Source: Choristoneura fumiferana
Taxonomy: Eukaryota > Arthropoda > Insecta > Lepidoptera > Tortricidae
Direction of reading: 5' to 3'
NCBI RefSeq assembly: GCF_025370935.1
Contig: NC_133473.1
Location: 3,365,132 to 3,429,131, forward strand
DNA: 64,000 bases
A program made the translations under genes and the position numbers. Positions 41,697-52,682 of this stretch are shown in pieces. How positions within the stretch are numbered: position 1 is the stretch's first letter; every line of letters begins with the position of its first letter. The notes below the pieces were generated by a model. It was not told where the DNA came from and ran no database searches. It saw nothing but the letters and a program-made list of their open reading frames with translations.

Positions 41697-42385
41697 TAGT
41701 TGTTCGACAAAAATAAGTACGCACAAAAAGTAATCGTAAATAGCACCAGCAATGTCAAGTTCGTCAACTACGGCTTACCGTGGTCAACACCCTGTAGGAA
41801 ATAGTACATTATTAATATCCCGTATTTACACAGGAGTTTTCCCACTGAGATATTCCTTATTTTGTAGTCACGTGCCGTTCTGGACTTACCGAGAGGTCAT
41901 TGCTTGCCACGAACGAAACATCCACAATTCTTTTTAAATCTTAATAACAAAATCATGTCTCCGAAACGTTTTTCTACCTTGTGTATTTTTAAAATCAAAC
42001 AGGTAAGTAAAGTTAGTAGAAAAGTTTATGCATTCAAAGTGAGAATAAATGTTCTCGGTATTTTTGTTGAATCTTCCCGTAGTGCGATTTTAAAAATATA
42101 TAGCACTTTGTTTTGTTGGAAGTTGTTTTTGTATCGCTTTGTTTACTAACAGCTTAGAGTCTTCTGTTAATTTTTAACATCAATTAGTGTAAATTTTACT
42201 TACAAGTATTTTTAACAGCTATGTAAGTGGCACTGCTGAGCGAAGGCTTTGATAGGCCTTTGATTCTTTCTGCCACTATCTTTGTCAAGGACATGGTCTC
42301 ACTGTCCTACGGTGATCAACCAACGACTACTGTCCTAATAACCACTTGGATCCACCAAATACACACACGCACGCATATATATTAG
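41697..42385. other. Intergenic, no gene seen
   Basis: No repeat family or coding motif recognised between the mariner and the next repeat. Confidence 0.35.
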
Positions 42386-43031
42386 GGTTCCGTAGTCAAC
42401 CCTTATAGTTTCGCCATGTCTGTCCGTCGATCTGTCTGTTTGTTCGTCCGCGGCTAAGCTCAGACACCGTTGTTAGTACTAGACAGCTGTAATTTGGCAT
42501 TGGCATTAATATACATATATCAGTCACGCCGACAGTGGTAAAATAAAAAAAGCTATAATAATGTTTTTACGGCAAGTGCCTATACCTCCCATAGACGTAA
42601 AGTGGGGATGATTTTTTTTTCTCGACACCCTATACTGTGCGGTATCATTGGATAGCTCTTTTAAAACCCTTGGGGGTTGCTAGGACGATTTTCGGTTGAG
42701 TGATCTGTTTGCGAAATATTCAACTTTAAAGTGCAAATTTTAATTAAAATCGAGCCCCCTCTAAAATCTAAACTGTTGGGCGGAAATTAAAAAAAAAACA
42801 GTATGGTAGTAAGTACATCAAATTTCAAAGGAAAATTATAACGCCTAAGATTACTTGAGAATCATTAGTAGTTTAAGAGTAAATAGGAGCCTAAGGTATA
42901 AAACATACCTAGTAAACTTGGAAGACCGTACACAAATCTTTAGAACAAAATTAGATTGAGTTTTTCTATACTTGATTTTTTCGTAGGTAATGGCTACGTA
43001 ACCGCTCAGACACGCTCTTGGCCGGCTTTTT
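42386..43031 (+). repeat. GGTTCCGTA-family repeat, full-length reference copy
   Basis: The most complete plus copy: TTAGGGTTCCGTAGTC, GTTTCGCCATGTCTGTCCGT, CCCATAGACGTAAAGTGGGG, GGTATCATTGGATAGCTCTT, ATTCAACTTTAAAGTGCAAA, CTCTAAAATCTAAACTG, AGTAGTTTAAGAGTAAATAG, CCTAAGGTATAAAACATACC, GGCTACGTAACCGC, then GACACGCTCTTGGCCGGCTTTTTT. About 645 bp, no ORF. It defines the order used to read the broken copies. Confidence 0.75.
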
Positions 43032-43102
43032 TGACGTTACGGTCTTGCTTGCCAATTGGCTAATAACTAAATGAGCCAATTGCAAGCAAGACCGTAACGT
43101 CA
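43032..43102. repeat. 71-bp hairpin, near-perfect inverted repeat
   Basis: TGACGTTACGGTCTTGCTTG, then CCAATTGGCT, pairs with AGCCAATTG and CAAGCAAGACCGTAACGTCA across a loop of about 12 nt. One unpaired base. It starts exactly where the repeat at 42386 ends. It could be a tiny foldback transposon or, if transcribed, a double-stranded small-RNA precursor. Confidence 0.75.
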
Positions 43103-43122
43103 TAAAAACCTGGGTGCCCCTT

Positions 43123-43670
43123 ATTTCGCATATTATTAATTGTCCTAATATGAATTCCCTTAACAGATTTGGCATGACATAATTGTGTGTGAACTTGCAT
43201 AATTATAAAGAAGCATAACACTTATTTAGAATAATAATGAATACGCATAATTGAAATATGCATAACATTATTAACTATAACTTTAACTGTTATAAAATAA
43301 ATTTTATCAAGCGAGTAATTAGCTTGGACAGGGCAAAACCGACTCAGTTAGATTAGGTTCAGAAGGCTAAGGCGGGAGCGAAGCGTATCGTAGCTCCCGC
43401 CGTGTAGCCTTTGGTGTTAGGTATTTTTTTATAATAGCCCAATAATAGATATTTTCACATAGTACACTCATACAATAATCATTTTATGTTTATACTGTTT
43501 AATACATATGCAAAGTAATCTTATGCTAATTAAATTTAAGCCAACTTATTGTTATGCCAATCCACATTATGCGTATTCAGTTATGCGAATTAATGTTATG
43601 CAAATTAATAATTATGTGAAATAACGTTATACCAATTTCAAATAGGACAATTAATTTATGCGAATTAATA
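43123..43670. mobile_element. Foldback built from GCATAA/TTATGC words
   Basis: The left arm has TTTCGCATATTATTAATTGT, CCTAATATGAATTCCC, GAATACGCATAATTG and ATGCATAACATTA. The right arm carries their mirror images (TTATGCGTATTCAGTTATGC, GAATTAATGTTATGC, AGGACAATTAATTTATGCGA). The core has GGCGGGAGCGAAGCG..GCTCCCGCC. Non-coding, about 550 bp. Confidence 0.55.
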
Positions 43671-43869
43671 TAGACCCAAAAAACCTCACGATACCTACTA
43701 ACGTCATCTAGCTAAATTTCGCCTGTTTTGTAGCCCTCATTACTAGATAAAATCACAAAACGTACACAATATTACTACATATATTATATTACATTCAAAG
43801 TTATCGTCTTATAACTTAGGATAACAAACATAGGTAGGTAATTTATAAAAGAGAAAACACATAACAAGA

Positions 43870-45545
43870 ATCATAAATCATAAATTTATTTTCGAGAATG
43901 TAGTATTATACAATGTCATCTGGTAGATTAATATTACAAGTTCAATACATTCTGCTTAATTAACGAAGCATGCACATATTTTTAACACAGTAAAATAATA
44001 TTCCATTCCATAGCCTTAATAGCTTATGGTGTACAATAGTGACAATGGCAACTGGTTGAATAATAAAATAAGTTAGCCAAAGTAAATTAATTAAATTGGG
44101 TAGATTAACACATTTATTATAAGGAAGTATTACAATTCTAATTGTAAAATTTTACCAAAGTCAATACGGTTAAATGAAATAGAAACTATAATAAATATAC
44201 AAAAATAATTAGTTACAGATCAAATGACAATATTAAACCTAAAAACTTAACCTCAGATAATTAAATAAAAATAAAAATTACAACTTGCTCTTATTACTAA
44301 GAAAGTCAAGTATGCAGTAAAACATTCTATTTAACAGCCAATCATTGATAGCTTTTTTAAATTTCATATTATCGTATGTCTTCGTCAGGTCAGGATAAAT
44401 ACTATTTCTATAAAAGGCGGACTGGTTGCGATATACATAAGAAAGATTTTCATTATTTCGGAAATTTCGATAATATTTTGCATATCATTCAAAAAGTTCG
44501 GAATGTTTTTTCATTCTTTAATGTATAAGCACGGAAGTGGAAATATCCTATATTTAGAGGTCTACATGAGTCTCTTTGGGTTTTACCACTTATAGCTCTG
44601 ATGCATCGTTTTTGCATTTTAAATGCCTTTAACCTGTCTGTAGAGTTTCCCCAAAAAATAATGCCATATGCCAAATTAGACTGAACATGGCCATAGTAAG
44701 CCATGACGGCTGCCTCAACGGATGAGTTACGTACTAACCTGCGCATTGGATAAATAAATCTAGATAGCTTTGTGCATAACTCGTCTATATGATGTTTTCA
44801 GCTGCAATTGCTATCAACTGTAAGACCGAGAAATTTTGTAATTTTCACTTCAGCAATGTTTCCATTTTCGCGTGATAAAATAATTGACAATGGCAGTCTA
44901 CGACTACTATGGAAATGCATAAAAAATGTATTTTAGCTTAGTTGATATTAAGTTCATTTTTACACAACCATGTAACTATGTCATCAAGAGTGTTGTTTAT
45001 ATCAAGTTCATATTCATCTACAGTAGTCAAACATTCTATCAAAGCAGTAATATCATCTGCGAAAAGTACCATCTTATTTTTCGTTGTCCAGGAAGATCAT
45101 TTATATAAAACAGAAACAAAAGTGGTCCCAGAATGCTGCCCTGTGGCACGCCCCTTTCGTTAATTCTGTAGTCTGATTTCTGATTTGATATACTTTTAGT
45201 CTCAAGACAATGAAAATTGACTACTGTACATTGTTGCCTGTTCGAAATGTAGCTTTTCAGCCAGTCGTGAGCTAGCCCTCGTACACCATATCGATCCAGT
45301 TTATCAAGCAATACCTACACTATGATTAACGCAGGCAAATGCCTTTGACATATCAGTAAAGATGGCTGATACACGAACGCGTCTATCTATGCATATATGC
45401 ACAGTTTCTAATAGTTGATAAATCGCTAGGTTTGTAGATCTATTTTTTTTAAAACCACTTTGTTCATTTGTATAGAGCTCAAATTTATCAGAGAAATCAA
45501 TCAGTGGGTTATGCATAAGTAGCTCAAATAATTTAGAGAAAAACT
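43870..45545 (-). mobile_element. 5'-truncated non-LTR retrotransposon (LFADD type)
   Basis: Minus-strand RT relic (next entry) followed by about 400 bp of AT-rich sequence that is probably its 3' UTR, ending near 43870. The RT words differ from the YADDT elements at 3026 and 62935, so this is a separate LINE lineage. The extent of the 3' end is inferred. Confidence 0.7.
44489..45516 (-). pseudogene. Reverse transcriptase pseudogene
   Basis: In order on the minus strand: NEQSGFKKNRSTNLAIYQLL, SAIFTDMSKAFACVNH, YGVRGLAHDWLKSYISNRQQ, RGVPQGSILGPLLFLFYIND, the LFADD catalytic box near 45060, then SSVEAAVMAYYGHVQSNLAY and GIIFWGNS of the C-terminal region. Several frame changes (near 45310, 45045 and 44900) break the protein. 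No endonuclease part. Confidence 0.85.
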
Positions 45546-45954
45546 GGATTTATTGTTATGAATAGAAAAAATAACCATAAATAAAACTTAACTATAAACT
45601 AACTAGCTAACTTAAAAACTTAATACCTACTAAATTAAATCTAAAAAGGCTCCCGTGGCATGGTGCCCAAGAGGCTGGCAGCACTTTCAAGTTATATTTG
45701 TATATACTATTTTAACAAATGACGATTTTTCTCAAAACTGTTGGTTCCTTTATGTATAAATACGTCCATTTACAACTCTCGCGATGTCGTCTTTTAAACA
45801 AGTGGGAGCCCTGCCTATGCTCATTGCGATTTGAGGTCGCCACTGAAATATCTTTTTCCCGCTTTTTTCAATTATCTAATCACAAACGCGTATTAGTTAG
45901 AAATAAATATTTAGTATATTAAGTGTTTACTAATTTATTTAAATTAGAAAAATA

Positions 45955-46060
45955 CCAGGGTCTCGGTTTGACATACAATTTTATACCTGCCAGTGCCAGC
46001 TTTGAGACCCTGGGTCCATGGGACCCTGGCGTAGATTATACACTCATAAAAGATTTTAAA
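45955..46060 (+). pseudogene. Short relic of the same transposon ORF as 18456
   Basis: Reads QGLGLTYNFIPASASFETLG, then PWDPGVDYTLIKDF. The GL..Y.F.P...ETLGPW.PG....KD pattern parallels GLGAEYDFVPFGVETLGPWG at 18580-18640. Too short to classify further. Confidence 0.5.
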
Positions 46061-47462
46061 GGTTCATTGATATTGTCCTCGGCAAAGTAACGCCTGATTC
46101 AATCAATTATATGAAATTAAATCGCGAGAAACCTATCCCATAAAATTCAGACGAATAACTGCCAGCTTCTGAATTTCTACGCATGCGCTTTGTACACTCA
46201 CTTGTTGTAAAAGCTCCCTAATGCTCAGTCTTTGCAGAGCTTCTGAGAACGATAAAGCTCTAGACAAGTTTCCTCCGAAACTTGCGTGAGTGATGTTTAT
46301 TAAAGTGTTTTTAAGTGTGGCTAGCGGTGTTAATGAAAACAAATGAACGAAGTGTGTGTGTAATATAATAAGCTGTATATAAGCTAGTTTGTTGTTGTGT
46401 AGAAATCGGAATTAAAATTGTGTTTTTATATGGTAAAAAAACTCTAGAGTAAATAAAAAAATTTGAAGTTGTGAGTTATGTGGAAAACTTTTAATTGAAA
46501 AAGTAAGTTTTTGGCGCTTTTAGTATTTTGTTAAGGATTACATGATTACAGTAAAGTTATTTTTGGTTGTCAACATAATTGCACGAAAAATTGTTCTTGG
46601 ACACGAAATTGCCTGGCGTTACAGAATTTTTTTAACAAGAAAACCTTATTTAAAACCACGAAGATAAAAGTTGAAAAAAGCACTTCCAGGAGATTTTTTC
46701 GTACTTACTTTTTAATATGATTATTGTTTTTTGACATTCTATCTGTATGTTAACTTTTTGTTGAGCATTTTTATTGATACAAATTTCATTTGGATTTTAG
46801 CATGAAATTCAGGAATTATTTTAGAAAAATCCTTAAAACTAAATAATTATAATTTTACTAAGTTTTGCAATATTTTCAGAAGGTTCTTATGAAAAAAAAA
46901 ACAAGTCGCGCAATAAATTAGAAAAATAAAAAAACCTATCCACTCTATAAACTTTTCTGTCCGTGGCGCGGGTTTTTTTATTCAACCTTAATGAAAATCA
47001 CGATGTACGTTTTGAGAATTTTCACGGAACTTTTTAAGAAATTGCGGAATTTCGAACGACATTTTGGTATTTAGATAACGGAATTCTGGAAAAAAATGGC
47101 TACTTTTAACCCAAACTCTTACGGGGTCAAACACTAGCAACAGAGACAAGAAATTTAATTATACTACGTTAAAAAATTCACGATTTATTTTTTGGGAATT
47201 CTCACGGTAATTTTGGCAAGATACCGGAGTTTCAATTTACGAGTGATTGTGTAGTGATTTAACTCGTTTAAAGCTGTGGGTGAAAGCTTTTTCTGGAATC
47301 ATTTTACAAGATAATATAATGTAGAGTTTCTAGTTGACTGTGAAGAAAATAAGTATTCTTGGTTATTTCCCATTCATAGTCTTCGACATTGTATATTTCG
47401 GTATTTCAGTCCTATGTTCCTCATTATCAATTTTGTGCGGGTGCGTCTCAAGTTATATAAAA
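46061..47462. other. Intergenic, no gene seen
   Basis: Very AT-rich, no repeat family recognised. A minus frame at 46133-46342 (69 codons) has no motif. Confidence 0.35.
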
Positions 47463-48455
47463 ACGTTAGATATAATTTCATAATTATAAACGTTCATAAT
47501 TTATAATTAACATAACGTATAACATGAAACACTATAATTTCATTAAGTATAACTTTCGATTAGTATAAAAGTTCAAGTCAAGTCAAGTCAAAATATCTTT
47601 ATTCAATTTAGGCTATAACAAGCACTTATGAATGTCAAAAAAAATCTACCACCGGTTCGGAAAAACCTCTGCTGAGAAGAATCCGGCAAGAAACTCAACG
47701 ATAACGATATATATAATATATATTTTAAACAGATTTACAATATTATTAAATGATATGTATACATCACAGGTATTTAACACACTTTATTTTTAACACAAGT
47801 TATTTTATATACATTCATAAGAAATAACATTTTTATGGGCTTACCTATTTCATTTTAACACACATAAAGTATACCATTTATAATACGTAATTACTTCTTG
47901 TATAGGTAACATTAATGTGATATAATTATCAAGTGTTATACTTTGTTTTTAAAATACCTGGTAAATTTGGTAAGGTTAGTTTTAATTCCCGGGAAGGCAA
48001 CAGAAACGACCTGCTACCAGAAAAATAGGTAAGGTTAGGTTAGAATAGCGACCCCACAGCGCGCGTGCCGAACGAGCGAAGCGAGTGTGCCGCGACTGCG
48101 GCCGGCGAAGCGCCAAAACCGAATTAGCTTGCAAAAAGTAAAAGTGAAATAAAAATAAACAAAGAATACACAATAAATTAATTGACAAATTTCGCAGCGA
48201 ATTCACAGGCGTTTATATTTTTGCGCGTTATGTTTTTCATTGTAATATTAAATAAATGTTACTTATATGTTTTGGTTGTTAGAGATTGCGAATATTATAT
48301 TATTTGATCGTTATACTCAATTTTTTTATATCCATAGCTCATTATACGTTATAAAATTATAGTTTTTATTATTATATGTTATGAGTACTTATGAGCATAT
48401 GTATTTTATATTTTAAAAAATATAGAAAGTGACGTTATACGTTGTGAATATTATA
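47463..48455. mobile_element. Possible long foldback built from TATAAC words
   Basis: The left side repeats ATAATTT/TATAAC words (47463-47570) and the right side (48340-48450) has mirrored GTTATA words (ATACGTTATAAAATTATAG, GACGTTATACGTTG). Between them lies GAACGAGCGAAGCGAGTGTG. The arms are diverged and the call is tentative. A LINE-tail-like insertion is at 47575-47700. Confidence 0.35.
47575..47700 (-). mobile_element. LINE 3' end (CAAGTCAAGTCAAAATATCT type)
   Basis: Direct CAAGT repeats then AAAATATCTTTATTCAATTT, CTACCACCGGTTCGGAAA and GAGAAGAATCCGGCAAGAAA, a common lepidopteran LINE tail in minus orientation. No coding part. Confidence 0.5.
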
Positions 48456-48595
48456 TTTTTTTTTATATATTCTATTACTTACCTAATTTGTGCAGGTTGT
48501 TCCAACCTGAAAATCCATTTCCAATCTATTTTCTGCGGTTATCTGAGTAAAATGATGAATGATTTGCAGTCAGCTATACACTACAGATTAATTCA

Positions 48596-48690
48596 TCATC
48601 ATCATCCCAGCCTATATACGTCCCACTGCTGGGCACAGGCCTCCTCTCAGAACAAGAGGGCTTGGGCCATAGTTCCCACGCGGGCCCAGA
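48596..48690 (-). mobile_element. SINE family I tail
   Basis: CATCATCATCATCCCAGCCT to CCACGCGGGCCCAG, a 5'-truncated copy close to the 22633 sequence. Confidence 0.65.
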
Positions 48691-48779
48691 TAATTTATTA
48701 ATGGAATCGAAAAATGATGCTTAATATATATTATTAAGTATTATATTTCTCGTTTTCTAGTATCGGACTCATTAATATT

Positions 48780-48990
48780 AACACATATGTAAACTATGCC
48801 GAAAAAATGGTATAATAAAAAAAAAACAAAAAAAAAATTTTTTAGAGTACGTCCCATAGACGTAAAGTGGGGGCGATCTTTTTTTTCTCGTCCAAACTTG
48901 TAGTGTGGGGTATCGTTGCGTAGGTCTTTTAACACCATTACGGGGTTGCAATATATTCCACTTTAAAGTGCTAATTTTCATAGTCATGGA
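48780..48990 (+). repeat. GGTTCCGTA-family repeat, interior
   Basis: CCCATAGACGTAAAGTGGGG, GTGTGGGGTATCGTTGCGTA and CCACTTTAAAGTGCTAATTT; both ends missing. Confidence 0.55.
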
Positions 48991-49344
48991 GCGCAAATTG
49001 TTTTCTAATAAATTAATATCCTGTTATTTCAAAGGAGCGATTATTGTTAATATCGTACATCCTACTAGGATTTTTGGAAATTACTTTGGAGATTTAATGA
49101 AATACCTACCTTTCTACACGAGGCTTTACCTTAAGTTTATCTTTATAAATGTAGGCGCAAAAAATTGTACCTAATTGTAGTTATAAAAATCACACAAAAC
49201 ATTCAACGCTATCATAATCACCTACCTTACCCTAGAATACGGGAGTAGTACGGGAATTCATCGAAGAATTAAAGTGCATTTGTTTTCTAACTGCCATGCT
49301 GTAATTTTTTATTGATAAATTAATTTTAATAAATAAATAAATAA

Positions 49345-49592
49345 CCAGTTTATCACACTTTAGCGATTTGCGGGCGAGTTGAAAGCGAGGGAGTGCGTAG
49401 ACGCCCTATTAACTACTATTGTACGAGAGTTTACAATACGCGTTTTTGGTGCTACAGGTACGCAGCTAACTCGCTGCGCGCTCGCAGCGACATCGTTGCG
49501 CGCTCGCGGCGATATCGTTGCGCGCTCGCGGCGAAATCGTTACGCGCTTGCCTCACTTTCACCTCGCCCGTAAATCGCCAGTGTGATAAGGC
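49345..49592. mobile_element. MITE with TTATCACACT termini and tandem-repeat core
   Basis: TTTATCACACTTTAGCGATT and GCGGGCGAGTTGAAAGCGAGG on the left are mirrored by CCTCACTTTCACCTCGCCCG and AATCGCCAGTGTGATAAGG on the right. The middle is the tandem array at 49455-49560. Confidence 0.7.
49455..49560 (+). repeat. Tandem repeat, ~24-bp unit, GC-rich
   Basis: About four units of TCGTTGCGCGCTCGCGGCGA with varying middle base (ACATCG, ATATCG, AAATCG). A 64-72 codon open stretch across it is an artefact of composition. Confidence 0.75.
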
Positions 49593-50079
49593 TCTAAATA
49601 AGGCCAAATAAATTATTTCATGAACCTAATGAGATGCAAACTGCCAAAAAAAAGTTCAAAGACGAAAATAGGTAGGTAATAAGTATAATAAGTATAAGTA
49701 TCTACAAGTACATTTTTATGTAGGTATGTTCTCTTTATCGCAGCTTAGAGATATAATTCAAATAAGCGAAGGCCAACGCGAAAAGGATAATCAGTAAGAA
49801 CATAGCGCCTGAACAAATGAAATAGCAATCAATCTTTGCAGAGCAACGTTGCTACTAAGTTTACCTCAGGCACAATGATCTAATCGAAACCTTGCTTATC
49901 AGAACCGAGATCGCTAAGTGATTATCCTAATGCGAAGAGAATTATGGGCGCGCCAAGCTGTTCAGCGAACTGCCCACGCCGGGTAATATAAAACCCATTT
50001 GATACGCTCGCTTTGCACAAAAGCACCTTGATGTGCGCACGAAAACGTGGTCACGGGATCTTGGTACATTTTATTGAGA

Positions 50080-50306
50080 AATACCGTAAACTGCTTCAAC
50101 TTTGCCTTCTGGCCCCAACATTGCCTGATTCGATTTAGAGTCGATAACTTAGCATTCTTATAGGTTTTAAACTTTTATCTACACGGGAATTATTATTATG
50201 GGGGGATAAAAGTTTAAAAACCTAGAAGGGTGCTAGTTATCTACTCCAAATTGAATCAGGCAATGTTGGGGCCAGATGGCAAAGTTGAAGCAGTTCACGG
50301 TGAAAT
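50080..50306. mobile_element. MITE, long imperfect hairpin
   Basis: TACCGTAAACTGCTTCAACT, TGCCTTCTGGCCCCAACATT and GCCTGATTCGATTTAGAGT are mirrored by TTGAATCAGGCAATGTTGGG, GCCAGATGGCAAAGTTGAAG and CAGTTCACGGTGA. The centre is TTTTATCTACACGGGAATTA. About 225 bp. Confidence 0.75.
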
Positions 50307-50504
50307 ATTTTTTTAACACAGTTTTTTTTTTGCTGACCGTACTTGCATTGTGATCCAACTACACCTACCAAAGTTCAAGTGTATTCGACCACTGAAAGTG
50401 GGTCAAGTGAACTTATGTACTTATTTACAAGATTTGAGCCAACAACAACCACAAATAACCTAACAACAACAAGTTGGAAATACCCTACATTTTCACTTCG
50501 AAGT

Positions 50505-50766
50505 TCAATATCTCGAAAACGGCTGAACCGATTTTGATAAAACATGTCTAAGAACCATCCTGCAAACCTGCTTTTAAATAAATAAAAAAAGCATTTAAAT
50601 CGGTTCACCCGTTTAAGAAGCCTTCTTGTTCTGAGAGGAGGCCTCTGCCCAGCAGTGGGACGTATATAGGCTGGGATGGATGGACCCGTTTAAGAATCTT
50701 AAACAGACAGGCACACACACACACAAATAGCGATCAAACTTATAACACCCCTTTTTTTGCGTCGGG
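50505..50766 (-). repeat. Dispersed repeat ending CCCCCGACGC, minus copy
   Basis: On the minus strand it starts AACCCCCGACGCAAAAAAAG, then GGTGTTATAAGTTTGATCGC and (GT)n. The ACGGGT..ACCGATTT word follows beyond an insertion at 50620-50683. Same family as 6514. Confidence 0.6.
50620..50683 (+). mobile_element. 64-bp SINE/RTE tail insertion with 13-bp TSD
   Basis: TTCTTGTTCTGAGAGGAGGC to GGCTGGGATGGATGG. ACCCGTTTAAGAA is duplicated at 50607-50619 and 50684-50696. Extremely 5'-truncated retroposition. Confidence 0.8.
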
Positions 50767-51195
50767 GGTTAACAACACAAACGTTTAGTGTGAACGTGCC
50801 TTTTTTTGTTAACTGTACTTTTTGATGATTATACTTGCATTGTCATCTAACTAACGTATGCATACCAAAATTCAAATCAAATCATAGAAGTGGTTCAAAA
50901 TGAACTTGCAAGATTTGACCCAACCAAATCTTGTAAATATCTACGGCAGGGTTTCTCTAACTTATGGCTCCACGTACCCCTGTTAAAGTTTCTAGACGAC
51001 AGCGAACCCCTACAACAAACAAACAACGCCAATTAGTGTCTTAAATATTGAAATTCCCCCATTAAACTATCTAGACATTTACGTTTCTGTATTGAAATAC
51101 ATTAGTCTTAGTTCGTATTACTTACAATTATAGATAAGCAAATTGTATAAAAACCTTGAATGTACCAAATCTGGCAGCTGAAGTTTGTTTACATT

Positions 51196-51345
51196 TAGTT
51201 ATAGTAGATTGTTGCACCAAGCAGAAAATTATTTATTATTGCACCGAGTGCCGATTTGGAGCCCGAGCGTCAGCGAGGGCTTTAAAAAGCACGAGGGCAA
51301 TATAAATTACTTAATGCGAGGTGCATAATCCTTTCCTTTCAACTA
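51196..51345. mobile_element. Possible foldback with GAGCGTCAGCGAGG core
   Basis: TTGCACC words on the left (near 51213 and 51239) mirror GGTGCAT at 51320, around a core GCCCGAGCGTCAGCGAGGGC. Arms poorly matched; tentative. Confidence 0.3.
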
Positions 51346-51656
51346 TTACAGGAATAGTAGTAGTTTCGAATTTCGGAGTAGGCCCTCAGGCGACCAACTT
51401 GCATGTTTGCGTCCCTATTAAAAAAATAGAGAATAAACTAGACTACATTATTACCCAACTAAAATCTAATCAGAAAATCATTTCTTTCATGCGTCCAAAA
51501 GTCCAAAACTTTTCTAATGCAATACAATCATTATTTTTGTTTAACAGTTATAATAGTACATTGTGTCTTGAGGGCGGAAATAAGGAATTACTAACGAGAG
51601 TCTATTAGAAATTCGTAGTCGAAGACGGGGGGTGGCAACCAAGGTAGCCTGGGGGC
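51346..51656 (+). other. Unassigned open stretch
   Basis: An open frame of 95 codons (51321-51608) has no recognisable domain, signal peptide or splice context. I do not call it a gene. Confidence 0.25.
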
Positions 51657-52559
51657 CTACCACGCTCTCTTAATACGATTCAGTTTAGGCTCTGAACTGA
51701 ACTGCATCGCTATTTCGTACCACGACGTTACTTTTGCGATTCAGTTCAAGCACGGTTCAGCGATAGCGATACAGTGCCCTTAGTGTAAGTTTTCGGTCAC
51801 AAAATACGTCTCGATCGCGTTCGCGTTAAAATCTCAATTTATATGGAAACACGAACAGCGCCTCTAGCGGAACGTTTGCGATGTTCGTAATTCCATACAA
51901 ATTGAGAATATAACGCGAACGCGATCGAGATGTATTTTGTAACCGAAAACTTACACTAAGGGCACAAACATTTTCATTCACTCACTTCAAGCGGTTTTCG
52001 TACCATGACGCTTAACTTGAGTGGGAATTGAATCGCTTCAGTGTCAAATTTAGCGATTCAGTATAAGTTATTCATTCTGACAATTCTTTTGGAATTTTAA
52101 GTGTTTTACTTGGAATATTTTTAAATTTCAAGAACTTTTAAACTTTTATTCAAGTTTTATAACTTTTCATAGGTACTCACGACATTGTGCTTCTCAACTC
52201 CTCATTGATAAAACTAATTTTTCAGTGAGAAAAGAGACTCGTGGATTAGTGACAGCGTACAACATTTTATTTGTAATCAACACCGGTTGCTAAGAACACG
52301 GAATGACATAGAGTTATGGTTTTCCAAAATAAAGAGGTTTTAGTATACAATATTTTGGTTTGCATATAGCGGCATCCCTTTCGCGAATTAGCGCTTCAGT
52401 TTCGGACCAGAGAAAATATCGGTCTTTCATTCACTTGTAAACCATTGAGTCTTAGCTCTGACAAATAAACGTCGTGGTATCAATTTCGGCGATTCAGTTT
52501 AGGTGCCTAAATTGAACTGCTTTGCGTTTGGATCGTTTATGAAAAGATCATGGTAGGTA
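51657..52559. mobile_element. Candidate DNA element with CCTACCAYG termini
   Basis: Left end CCTACCACGCTCT, right end ATCATGGTAGG. Near each end ACGATTCAGTTTAGG (left) and GGCGATTCAGTTTAGGTGCC (right) recur with TACCACGACGTTA and AACGTCGTGGTA mirrored. GATTCAGT-type words repeat through the interior. About 900 bp, no ORF, host of the MITE at 51775. Confidence 0.45.
51775..51964. mobile_element. ~190-bp palindromic MITE, copy 2
   Basis: Same termini (TGCCCTTAGTGTAAGTTTTC / GAAAACTTACACTAAGGGCA) and same length as the copy at 12211. Confidence 0.8.
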
Positions 52560-52682
52560 TGTTATGACACTGTTTACGAGCAAGTGTGATGAAAAATATT
52601 TTCCATAAAATTTGATACAATTTTAGCACGAAACAGTTTAGACTCAAGTAGCTGCTATTGCAAGCAACGTAAAGGAAATCGG

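Noticed and set aside
49379..49611. Arg/Ala-rich frames of 64-72 codons
   Set aside because: Produced by the GC-rich tandem array in a MITE.
51321..51608. A 95-codon hypothetical protein
   Set aside because: No recognisable domain and it starts within a suspected foldback; insufficient support.
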